The notes below the pieces were generated by a model that saw only the letters and a list, made by a program, of their open reading frames with translations, did not search any database and was not told where the DNA came from. From Antribacter soli (GTDB taxonomy: Bacteria; Actinomycetota; Actinomycetes; Actinomycetales; Cellulomonadaceae): a stretch of DNA of 64,000 nucleotides. Both the position numbers and the translations under genes were made by a program. This document shows positions 40,973-49,400 of this stretch, piece after piece. The DNA is taken from positions 1-64,000 of the forward strand of contig NZ_JAKGSG010000041.1 of assembly GCF_021568775.1 (NCBI RefSeq). The letters run 5' to 3'. How positions within the stretch are numbered: position 1 is the first letter of the stretch; every line of letters begins with the position of its first letter.

Positions 40973-43206
40973 GGGGGCGGGGGGTGGGGGGCGGCGGGGG
41001 GGGGGGCCCCGCGGGGCCCCCCCCCCGCGCCCCCCGGGTACGGCGACGGGCCGGGGCCCGTCCAGGTGCCCGGCTGCGGGGCGTTCGAGGTCTTGAAGAC
41101 CTGGACCGTCGACGGGCGCGGGCCGCGGAACGCGCCCGCGGGGACCGTCTCGTCCGCGGAGAGGTAGTCGGGGAAGAACGACGTCGGCGCCGCGAAGGTG
41201 CCGTCGTCACCCGGGTGCTGCACGTTGACGTAGACCATCTCGTCCCGCGAGTCGACGAGCGGGCCGCAGGTCTCCGCGTTCGCCGGCACCGACAGGAACT
41301 GCTGCACGTGGCCGCGCTCGGAGCCGGTGAGCGGCACCTTGAACAGGCCGTCGCACTTCTGGATCGAGGACGGCTGGCCGTCGGTCGAGATCCAGAGGTT
41401 GCCCTCGGCGTCGAAGGCGAGGTTGTCCGGGCAGGAGATCGGCGAGACCTTGTCCGCCGGGAACCCGGAGAAATACGTGGAGCCGTTCACCGACGGGTCG
41501 CCGGCCACGAGCAGCAGGTTCCACGTGAACGTGGTGGCGAGCTGGTCGCCGCCGTCCTCGATGATCTCGACCACGTGGCCGTCGCGGTTGGTGTTGCGCG
41601 GGTTGGCCTCGTCGGCCGCACCACGGGAGCCACCGCGCGAGGAGTTGTTGGTGCACGCCACGTAGATGCGGCCCGTCACCGGGTTGGGCTCCACGTCCTC
41701 CGGGCGGTCCATCTTGGTGGCGCCCACCGCGTCGCCCGCGAGGCGCGTGAAGACGAGCACCTCCTCGAGCGTCATGCCCTGGACCTGCGACACACCGTCC
41801 TTGACCAGGGCCACCCACTCGCCGGTGCCGTCGAACGACCCGTCGGACGGCACGGCGCCCGTGCCGTCGATCTCGCCCGCGGAGTTCCCGTGGAACCGCG
41901 CCACGTACAGGTCGCCCTCCGACAGGAGCGTCTTGTTGTGGGCGCGCGCCTCGGCGGTGCTGCCCTCACGCATGGTGCCGGCCGAGACGAACTTGTAGAC
42001 GTAGTCGAAGACCTCGTCGTCGCCCATGTAGGCCACGGCGCGCCTGCCGGCCGACAGGATGACGTTCGCGCCCTCGTGCTTCAGGCGGCCCATCGCCGTG
42101 TGCTTCACCGGGGCGGCCGAGGGGTCGTAGGGGTCGAGCTCCACGATCCAGCCGAAGCGGCGGCACTCGTTCTCGTAGCCCGCGTTGTTGCCGTTGAAGC
42201 GCGGGTCGTCGTTCTCCCAGCCGTAGGTCGTGGCGGAGTTGCGCAGGCCGTAGCGGGCGTCGCGCGGGTCCTTGCCGTTCACGCGCAGGTAGCCGTTGAA
42301 GTTCTCCTCGCCGGAGACCACGGTTCCCCACGGGGTGGTGCCGCCGGCGCAGTTGTTGAGCGTGCCGAGGACGCGCGTGCCGGTCGGGTCCGCGACGGTC
42401 TGCAGCAGGTACGACCCGGCTGCCGGGCCGTCGATCACGAACTCGGTGCCCAGGTGCAGGCGGCGGTTCAGCGGGCTGATCCGCGAGTACGACCACGGCT
42501 TGCCCTTGCCCTCGCGGCGGACCTCGACCACGGACATGCCGTGGGCGGCGCGCTCGATCGCGCGCTTCGTCGGCGCGTCGTAGGACACGTCGAACATGAT
42601 GCCCGGGTTGGTGTACTCGTGGTTGCTCACGAGGATGCCCCGCGTGCCGCGGCCCGGACCCCTGCCGGACTGCCAGCCGCGGGCCTGGCAGTGCGCCGGG
42701 TCGGCCGGGAGGATGTCCAGGTAGTCCACGTTGTAGCCGAACTGGAGCGCCTGCTGCTCCGGCGACTGGGTGCGCGGGTCGAACGCGCGGCCGCCCGGGA
42801 GGATCGGGTCGCCCCAGCGGATGATCGGGCTCCAGGAGTAGCCCTCGGGCACCACGAGCGCGTCGGTCACGGCCGGCTGCGACGCGATCGGGCCGAACGC
42901 GAGGCCCTTCGACTCGCCTGGCCAGGCGGCGCCGAGCGGCGCGGCGGCGGACGCGGCGGCGGACGGCGCGCCGGCCACCTGCGAGCCGATCACCACGGCG
43001 GCCGTGGCGGCGCCGATGCCGCCCAGCATCGCCCGGCGGGACAGGGCGGCGCTCGCCACGTCACGGAAGTATTCGTTGGCGGACTGGTTGGAGGCCGGAT
43101 GCGAGCACGCGTCGGCACACTTGAGGCGGCACGTCACCGGGCTGCGCTTGCCGCGCGCATACGGCGCCAGCTCGAGCAGCGGGCGCGGATCTGGGGCGAT
43201 CGTCAT
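40966..43206 (-). CDS. PhoX/DUF839-family alkaline phosphatase (Tat-exported, 3' end corrupted)
   Basis: The open frame gives 746 residues. The start ATG 43206 has GGAG 7 nt upstream. A Tat signal is placed unusually deep (about 55-95: 'LSRRAMLGGIGAATAAVVIG'). The body matches PhoX/DUF839: 'GILVSNHEYTNPGIMFD', 'TPWGTVVSGEENFNGY', 'GWIVELDPYDP', 'MDRPEDVEPNPVTGRIYVA', 'CPDNLAFDAEGNLWIST'. PhoX enzymes are secreted calcium/iron phosphatases made under phosphate starvation. The last 25 codons or so read through the G/C tract and are not reliable. A PHO-box-like repeat upstream supports the assignment. Confidence 0.85.
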   Translation of the reverse strand: MTIAPDPRPLLELAPYARGKRSPVTCRLKCADACSHPASNQSANEYFRDVASAALSRRAMLGGIGAATAAVVIGSQVAGAPSAAASAAAPLGAAWPGESKGLAFGPIASQPAVTDALVVPEGYSWSPIIRWGDPILPGGRAFDPRTQSPEQQALQFGYNVDYLDILPADPAHCQARGWQSGRGPGRGTRGILVSNHEYTNPGIMFDVSYDAPTKRAIERAAHGMSVVEVRREGKGKPWSYSRISPLNRRLHLGTEFVIDGPAAGSYLLQTVADPTGTRVLGTLNNCAGGTTPWGTVVSGEENFNGYLRVNGKDPRDARYGLRNSATTYGWENDDPRFNGNNAGYENECRRFGWIVELDPYDPSAAPVKHTAMGRLKHEGANVILSAGRRAVAYMGDDEVFDYVYKFVSAGTMREGSTAEARAHNKTLLSEGDLYVARFHGNSAGEIDGTGAVPSDGSFDGTGEWVALVKDGVSQVQGMTLEEVLVFTRLAGDAVGATKMDRPEDVEPNPVTGRIYVACTNNSSRGGSRGAADEANPRNTNRDGHVVEIIEDGGDQLATTFTWNLLLVAGDPSVNGSTYFSGFPADKVSPISCPDNLAFDAEGNLWISTDGQPSSIQKCDGLFKVPLTGSERGHVQQFLSVPANAETCGPLVDSRDEMVYVNVQHPGDDGTFAAPTSFFPDYLSADETVPAGAFRGPRPSTVQVFKTSNAPQPGTWTGPGPSPYPGGAGGGPRGAPPPAAPHPPPPG
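40971..41036. repeat. Second G/C homopolymer tract, probable artefact
   Basis: Long G runs (up to 11) change to CCCCGCGGGG and then C runs. The layout, G-rich then C-rich beside a hairpin at a gene's 3' end, is the same as at 1115-1192. It falls in the last codons of the DUF839 gene. Confidence 0.65.
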
Positions 43207-43290
43207 CGGAGGACTCCGGTTCTGCCTGGGGGGTCGGACGCTGCCGACGCTAGGAGCGAGCGATGACCTCGTGACGAAAGGCCCGGTACG

Positions 43291-43323
43291 TCCAGGTGAA
43301 CACCAGATGACCAGGACGTGATC
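43291..43323 (-). promoter_or_regulatory. PHO box-like tandem 11-bp repeats
   Basis: Three consecutive 11-mers on the minus strand: GATCACGTCCT, GGTCATCTGGT, GTTCACCTGGA. Their heptamer cores resemble the actinobacterial PhoP site GTTCACC. Another GGTCATC occurs 22 bp further on in the same 11-bp register. The site is 85 nt before the phosphatase ATG. Confidence 0.6.
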
Positions 43324-43358
43324 GCTGTCACACACGAGGTCGCGCGCCGGAGCGGTCG

Positions 43359-44447
43359 TCACGCCTCGCGGAGCGCGCGGCTGGTGACGTGGCTCCAGCC
43401 CTCGGCCGCGAGCAGCGCGGCGGCGCCGCGGGAGCGCAGGCCCATCTCGCAGACCACGACCACGGGCGCGCCCGCCGGGTGCGCCAGCAGCTCGGCCGGC
43501 AGCAGGCCCGCCGCCAGGTCCTCGAGCCGCACGTGGACGGCTCCGGGCACGCCCGCGGGGCGCAGCCCGACGTCGAGCACCAGCTCCTGTCCGACGCCGG
43601 ACGGGTCGCCCGCGTGCACCAGGTCGCCCTCCGGGCGTCCTACCTCGGCAGGCACGGCCTCGGCACGTTCTTCTTCGTGCGGTTCTACCTCGGCGAGCTC
43701 GATCGTGTCCCAGGCCGACGTCCGGGCGTCGTAGACGAGGAGCCGCCCCAGGGCGACGTCGCCCGTGCCGGTCAGCAGCTTGACGACCTCGACGGCCATG
43801 GTCGCACCGACCACCCCGCACGCGGGGCCCAGCACCCCGACCGTGTCGCAGGACTCCCCCTCGGGCGGCTGCGGCCCGAACACGTCCGGGTAGGTGATCG
43901 CCCGCCCGCCCGGCGCGGCCGACCACCACACCGCGACCTGCCCGTCCCAGCCCAGCACCGTGCCCCACACGACCGGCAGGCCCAGCGCGGCCGCGGCGTC
44001 GGACACGGCGTAGCGGGTGGCGAACGTGTCGGAGCCGTCGACGACGACGTCGTACCCGGCGAGCAGGCGGAGCGCGTTTCCGGCGTCGAGCCGCTCGCGG
44101 TGCTCGACGACCTCGAGCGCGGGGCGCAGCGCCCGCAGCGCGTCGGCGGCGGAGGCGGTCTTGGCCCGGCCGACGTCGGCCGTCCCGTGCAGCACCTGGC
44201 GCTGCAGGTTCGAGGCGTCCACGACGTCGTCGTCCAGCACGCCCAGGACGCCCACGCCCGCGGCGGCGAGGTACGGCAGCACGGCGGACCCCAGGCCGCC
44301 GGCGCCGACGACGAGGACGCGGGCGCCGGCGAGGCGCTCCTGCGCGGCCGGCCCGAACCCGTCGAGCAGGAGGTGGCGCGAGGCACGACGCCGCTCGTCC
44401 GGCGAGAGCGGGCCCCGCGCCGGAACCAGAGGTCCCGGGCTGCTCAT
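43359..44447 (-). CDS. MoeB/ThiF-type adenylyltransferase with rhodanese domain (MoeZ-like)
   Basis: 362 residues. The E1-like domain (about 15-245) has 'RVLVVGAGGLGSAVLPYLAA' (ATP binding), 'LDDDVVDASNLQRQVLHG', and 'TVGVLGPACGVVGATMAVE'. A C-terminal rhodanese domain (about 265-362) has the active-site Cys in 'VVVVCEMGLRSRGAAALL'. It adenylates the C-terminus of a sulfur-carrier protein (MoaD/ThiS/CysO type) and moves sulfur to it. The start ATG 44447 has AGGTG 5 nt upstream. No carrier protein is encoded nearby. Confidence 0.9.
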   Translation of the reverse strand: MSSPGPLVPARGPLSPDERRRASRHLLLDGFGPAAQERLAGARVLVVGAGGLGSAVLPYLAAAGVGVLGVLDDDVVDASNLQRQVLHGTADVGRAKTASAADALRALRPALEVVEHRERLDAGNALRLLAGYDVVVDGSDTFATRYAVSDAAAALGLPVVWGTVLGWDGQVAVWWSAAPGGRAITYPDVFGPQPPEGESCDTVGVLGPACGVVGATMAVEVVKLLTGTGDVALGRLLVYDARTSAWDTIELAEVEPHEEERAEAVPAEVGRPEGDLVHAGDPSGVGQELVLDVGLRPAGVPGAVHVRLEDLAAGLLPAELLAHPAGAPVVVVCEMGLRSRGAAALLAAEGWSHVTSRALREA

Positions 44448-44470
44448 GCGCGCACCTGGGTGCGGCACAA

Positions 44471-44510
44471 CGTCATCGGTTCGGCAGCACGAGGTGCCGA
44501 ACCGATGACG
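44471..44510. terminator. 16-bp perfect hairpin after etfA
   Basis: CGTCATCGGTTCGGCA (44471-44486) and its exact complement (44495-44510) enclose an 8-nt loop. A third partial copy (GGTGCCGAAC) follows at 44512. It lies downstream of the ETF alpha stop on the minus strand and insulates the MoeZ-like gene. Confidence 0.65.
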
Positions 44511-44540
44511 AGGTGCCGAACGGGGGTGCGCAGCACGGGC

Positions 44541-45512
44541 TCAGCCCTTGTGCTTGCGGATCTCGGCCGCGGCCTGCGGCAGCACGTCGGCGAGGTCGCC
44601 CACGACGGCGAAGTCGCAGATCTCGAAGATCGGCGCCTCGGGGTCGCTGTTGACGGCGACGATCACCTGCGCGGCCTGCATGCCGCCGCGGTGGTGGGGC
44701 GCGCCCGAGATGCCTGCGCCGATGTAGACGCGCGGCGCGATCGTGACGCCCGTCTGGCCGATGTACGCGTCCCACCAGCCCTCGAACACCGCGTCGCGGG
44801 ACGCGCCGACCGCGGCGCCGAGCGCGTCGGCGAGGTCCTCGACCGGGCCGAAGTCGCCCCCGGTCCCCCGGCCGCCGGCCACGACGACCGCGGCCTCCTC
44901 CAGCGACGGCCGCCCGCTGGTGCGGGGCTTGACCGTCCGCGAGACGAGCGTGACCGGCAGCTCGGGGACCTGGACCGCAAACCCCTCGACCACCGGCTCC
45001 ACGGCCGCCTCGGCGGCGGCGGGGACGACGGCGTTGGCACGCACGGTGATCACGGCGACGTCGGTGGTCACCGCGCAGGCCGTGTCCCACGACCCGGCGA
45101 ACACCCGCTTGGAGCCGACGACGCGGCGGTCGTCGTCCTCGCTCACGGCCGCGGCATCGATGATCAGGCCGGCGCCGAGGTGGTGGGCGGCGAGGGCCGC
45201 GGCCTCCTTGTTGGCGAACGACGTCGGCAGGAGCACCACGTCAGCGTCCGCGCGGCGCACCGCCGCCGCGAGCGCCGCCGCGACGACGGCCGGCAGGTGC
45301 CGCTCGTCGCCGTGCAGCGCGGGCGGGAGCTCGGCCTGGCGGACGGTCCCGACGCCGTACGCCCCGAGCTGCGCCAGGGCCTCCACGGTGGGCGACTCGA
45401 GCGACACGGCCTCGACGCGACCGAGCCCGCGGGCGATGGTGAGCAGCTCCAGGACGCCGGTGCGGACCTCTGTCGCGGGGTCCAGGAGGACCAGGATCGT
45501 GCGGTTGGTCAT
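44541..45512 (-). CDS. etfA: Electron transfer flavoprotein, alpha subunit
   Basis: 323 residues. The C-terminal FAD domain carries the signature: 'VVVAGGRGTGGDFGPVEDLA', 'GASRDAVFEGWWDAYIGQTG', 'IGAGISGAPHHRGGMQAA' and 'IVAVNSDPEAPIFEICDFAV'. It carries electrons from acyl-CoA and related dehydrogenases, with its partner EtfB, to the quinone pool. It is 28 nt downstream of etfB. Confidence 0.94.
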   Translation of the reverse strand: MTNRTILVLLDPATEVRTGVLELLTIARGLGRVEAVSLESPTVEALAQLGAYGVGTVRQAELPPALHGDERHLPAVVAAALAAAVRRADADVVLLPTSFANKEAAALAAHHLGAGLIIDAAAVSEDDDRRVVGSKRVFAGSWDTACAVTTDVAVITVRANAVVPAAAEAAVEPVVEGFAVQVPELPVTLVSRTVKPRTSGRPSLEEAAVVVAGGRGTGGDFGPVEDLADALGAAVGASRDAVFEGWWDAYIGQTGVTIAPRVYIGAGISGAPHHRGGMQAAQVIVAVNSDPEAPIFEICDFAVVGDLADVLPQAAAEIRKHKG

Positions 45513-45540
45513 GGTGCGCGGCCTCTCGGGCGAGGTTGTT

Positions 45541-46329
45541 TCAGACAAGGTCGTTGCGGAGCAGGAACTCGGCCAGGGCGACGCCGCCGTCACCCTTGTC
45601 GGTGACGAGCTGCGTCTCGGGGCGCGGCGGGCGGGGGGCGGCGGACACCGTCTGCGTGCGGGCACCGGCGGCCCCGACGGTCGCCGGGTCGAGGCCGAGG
45701 TCGGCGGCCGTCCACGCCTCGATCTCGCGCGTCCGCGCCGCCATGATGAGCTTGAAGTTGGGGAAGCGCGGCCGGTTCGCGGTGTCCGTCACGGAGACGA
45801 CGGCGGGCAGCGGCGCGGACAGCTCCTCCGTCACGTCGTCCGCCTCGCGGACGACCGTGACCGTGCCGCCGGAGACCGCGAGCTTCTTCGCGAGGTGCAG
45901 CGCCGGGCGGCCGAGCTCCGCCGCGAGGAGGACCGGCACCACGGAGCCGAGCCCGTCCAGCGCGGCCATGCCCGTGATCACGAGGTCCACGGGGGACTCC
46001 TCCTCCAGCTTCCGCACCGCGGCGGCGAGCGCCGCGGCGGTGCCGAAGTAGTCGGAGCCGGCCAGGGCGTCGTCGGACACCCGCACGCCGCGGGTGACGC
46101 CCATCTGGAAGGCCTTGCGGAGCGCGACGTCCCCGTCCGGGGCGGCGACCGTCAGCGCGACCACCTCGCCCTGGCCCGCGGCCTCGACGAGCTGGAGCGC
46201 GGCCTCGAGCGCGTTCTCGTCCAGCTCGTTGAGCGTGCCCTCGGCGGGAGAGCGCACGACGCGACAATCCTCGAAGCCCCGCTCGGTGTTGATGTCGGGG
46301 ACGTACTTCACGGTCACGACGATGCGCAT
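45541..46329 (-). CDS. etfB: Electron transfer flavoprotein, beta subunit
   Basis: 262 residues. 'RIVVTVKYVPDINTERGF' at the N-terminus, 'LNELDENALEAALQLVE', and the ETF-beta signature region 'LPAVVSVTDTANRPRFPNFK' near residue 180. It binds AMP and helps hold FAD with EtfA. The start ATG 46329 is preceded by a -10-like TAGGGT at 46341-46336, 6 nt away, and no ribosome-binding site, so a leaderless mRNA is likely. Confidence 0.94.
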   Translation of the reverse strand: MRIVVTVKYVPDINTERGFEDCRVVRSPAEGTLNELDENALEAALQLVEAAGQGEVVALTVAAPDGDVALRKAFQMGVTRGVRVSDDALAGSDYFGTAAALAAAVRKLEEESPVDLVITGMAALDGLGSVVPVLLAAELGRPALHLAKKLAVSGGTVTVVREADDVTEELSAPLPAVVSVTDTANRPRFPNFKLIMAARTREIEAWTAADLGLDPATVGAAGARTQTVSAAPRPPRPETQLVTDKGDGGVALAEFLLRNDLV

Positions 46330-46335
46330 GCGAAA

Positions 46336-46341
46336 ACCCTA
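46336..46341 (-). promoter_or_regulatory. -10 box, leaderless start of etfB
   Basis: TAGGGT on the minus strand, then 6 nt to ATG 46329. No convincing -35 box is seen. Confidence 0.45.
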
Positions 46342-46405
46342 CCTGCGCCCGGGGACGGGGCCTGATGGGACGTCCGTCACTCGGTCGTGTCAGGTCCTGG
46401 CGCAC

Positions 46406-46470
46406 CGTTGAGTGCGGGGTTTCTGTTGGGTCGGGGACGCCCGGGCCCGACAGAAACCCCGCACTCAACG
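46406..46470. terminator. 21-bp hairpin after the rhamnogalacturonan gene
   Basis: Arms at 46406-46426 and 46450-46470 are perfectly complementary over 21 bp (beginning CGTTGAGTGCGGGG), and G-U pairs extend the stem inward. It starts 5 nt past the stop of the gene ending at 46475 (minus strand). Confidence 0.65.
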
Positions 46471-46474
46471 AGTG

Positions 46475-49400
46475 TCAGCTCGGTGCGAGCTGTGACGTGA
46501 CCGCTCTCTTCACCTTCACGGTGAGCACCTTGCTCGTGGTGGACCCGTGCTGGTTGGTGAGCACCACCGTGTACTCGTACGTGCCGTTCACCTTGCCGGA
46601 GACCACGAAGGACGCGTGCTGGGCCCGCGGCGTGACGTCGACCAGGTCGCGGGTCGCTACGGGCGCGCCGTCCTCCAGCAGCGTCACGGTGTGTCCGTTC
46701 TGGCCCCACCACAGGTCGGCCTTGACCGTGTAGGTGCCGTCGCCGTCCCAGTTGTCGCTGCGGAGCACCATCCGGCCGGGCGCCGCCGTGGCCGGCCCGG
46801 GCACCCGCTCGCCCGGTGTCTCGGGCGTGGTGAGCGCGAGCCGCGGGGCCACCGGGGTGGCCATGCCGTCGCCCAGGAAGTAGGACGTGTGCGGCGGCTG
46901 GTTGTAGCCGGTGTTCTGCCACGCCACCCCGAGCCGGTACACCGGGTCGGACATGAGCGTGCGCAGGCGGTGCTCGGCAGGGATCACCGTGGTCGCGATC
47001 CGCAGCGCGGTCGAGTCGTCCGTACGGGTGACGAGCTCCTCGCGCCAGTCGCCGAACAGGTCGGCCTGGAGCGACGGCGTGCCCTTCGTGCTGTTGTTCG
47101 ACAGCGTGCCCGTGGCCCGGTAGAGCTCGGTCGCCGTGCCCGACGCCCCGTCCCACTTCGCGATGGTGGGCACGCCCGTGCCCGTGGTCGCGTCGTAGTC
47201 GTGGTCGCCGATCTCCCGCACGAGGTCGCCGTCCCACCAGGTGAGGAAGTTTGCCGCCGGGATGACGGAGCCGATCAGCTCGCCCGACGCCGCGTGGATC
47301 TCGCCCACCCGGGAGTTCCAGGCGGCGTCGCCGCCCACGGCCCAGCCCTCCGCGCCGGGGTACCGGGCGTCGATGTCGCCCGCGGCGGCGCGGCCCGTGT
47401 CCTTCGTGGCCGGGATCGACCACAGGACCTCACCGGTCCTGGCGTCCCGGAACGTGGCGCCCAGATTGCCCGACGAGCCCATGTCCTCGTGCGCCGCGAA
47501 CACCTCGAGGCCCGGGCGCGCCGGGTCGAGGTCGGTCACATGGAGCGCGTCGCCGTGGCCGAGGCCGGTGTTGTAGGCGACCGTCCCGTCGTCGTCGATC
47601 GTCAGCGAGCCGAAGACGATCTCGTCCTTCTGGTCACCGTCCACGTCGGCCGTCTCGAAGCCGTGGTTGCCCTGGCCGCGGTACTGGCTCCCGGCCTTGT
47701 CGGTGTCGAACACCCACCGGCTGGTCAGGTCCGTGCCGTCGAAGTCGTACGCCGCGATCACCGTGCGCGTGTAGTAGCCACGGCTGAAGATCACGCTGGG
47801 GTGCTCGCCGTCGAGGTAGGCCACGCCCGCGAGGAACCGGTCCACGCGGTTGCCGTAGGTGTCGCCCCAGGCGCCGACGTCGCCGCGCACCGGCATGTAG
47901 TCGACGGTGTCGAGCGCGACGCCCGACCGCCCGTCGAAGACCGTGAGGTACTCCGGCCCCGTCAGGACGTAGCCCGACGAGTTCCGGTGGTCCGCGCGGG
48001 CGTCCCCGATCACCGTGCCTGCGCCGTCCACGGTGCCGTCCCCGGTCTTCATCGTCACCTCGGCGTCGCCGTCACCGTCCAGGTCGTAGACCTGGAACTG
48101 GGTGTAGTGCGCGCCCGCACGGATGTTGCGGCCCAGGTCGAGGCGCCACAGCCGGGTGCCGTCCAGCTCGTAGGCGTCGACGTACACGTTGCCCGTGTAG
48201 CCGGCCTGCGAGTTGTCCTTCGAGTTGGACGGGTCCCACTTGAGCACGATCTCGTACCGGCCGTCGCCGTCGAGGTCGCCCACCGACGCGTCGTTGGCCC
48301 GGTACGTGTACGGCTGGCCGTCGCGCCCGTAGGCGTCCGCCGGCTTGTCCAGCGCCACGTCGAGCGTCTGGGAGTCCCACGGCTCGAAGTCGGCGGTGGC
48401 CCACCGCTCGATGCCGTCGAGGACCGTGCTCACGCGATACGTCGAGGACGTCGTGCCGGACGGGTCCACCAGGTCGGTGCTGCCGGTGACCGGCTCGTCC
48501 GTGATCCGGGTGCCGTCGCGGTAGACGTGGAAGCCGATCTCCTCCGGGTCGAGGCCGAGCAGGCGCCAGCCCACGTAGACGCCGTCGTCCAGGGCGACCG
48601 CGACCGCCGAGCGGTCCATCCGCTCGGCCTGGCGGACCAGCCGGGTCGGCGCCGGGGACTCGGCCACCGCCGAGCGCGCGGAGGCGCCGCCCGCGTTGAT
48701 CGCGGTGACCTGGTAGAAGTACGGCACCGTCGTCAGGACGTCGGTGTCGTCGTAGCGCGGCTCGGCCGCGCGGCCCAGGTAGAGGAACGGGCCGTCGGCC
48801 GACTCCGCCCGGTAGACCTGGTAGAACAGCGCGCCCTCCACGGCGTCCCAGGTGAGCGGCACGAGGTTCTTGCCCACCTCGCCGACGGCGAGGTCGGCCG
48901 GTGCGGTCGTGACGGGGACGGACGGGTCGATGGTGGTGACGGTCAGGACGTCGGTCGGGACCGACTCCAGGCCCGACGGGTCGAGCGCCACCACGTGGTA
49001 CCGGTACTCCTGGCCCACGTCCGCCGAGGCGTCGGTGAACGAGGGCTCCACGGTGTCCCCCAGCGCCACGGGCACGGGCTGGCCGTCGGCCTGACGGTAG
49101 ACGCGGTAGCCGACGGCGTCGTCGGTGCCCGTCCAGGCGAGATCCACCCGGGCCGCCGCGCCGTCGATCCCGAGGCCCGCGAGGCTCAGGGCCGACGGCG
49201 CGAGCAGCAGCGCGGTGACCTCGATGCCGTTGAGACGCGACGACGTGCCGGTCATGACGAGGCTGATCTGACCGTCGGTGACCTCCACCGGCTGGCTGAC
49301 CTTCTTGCTCACCGAGCCCCGGCCGGCGTTGGAGGAGCCGAAGTCGCGACCCTCGATCTGCACGTTCGAGCGCGAGGTGCCGATCCAGTCGCCGTTGTAG

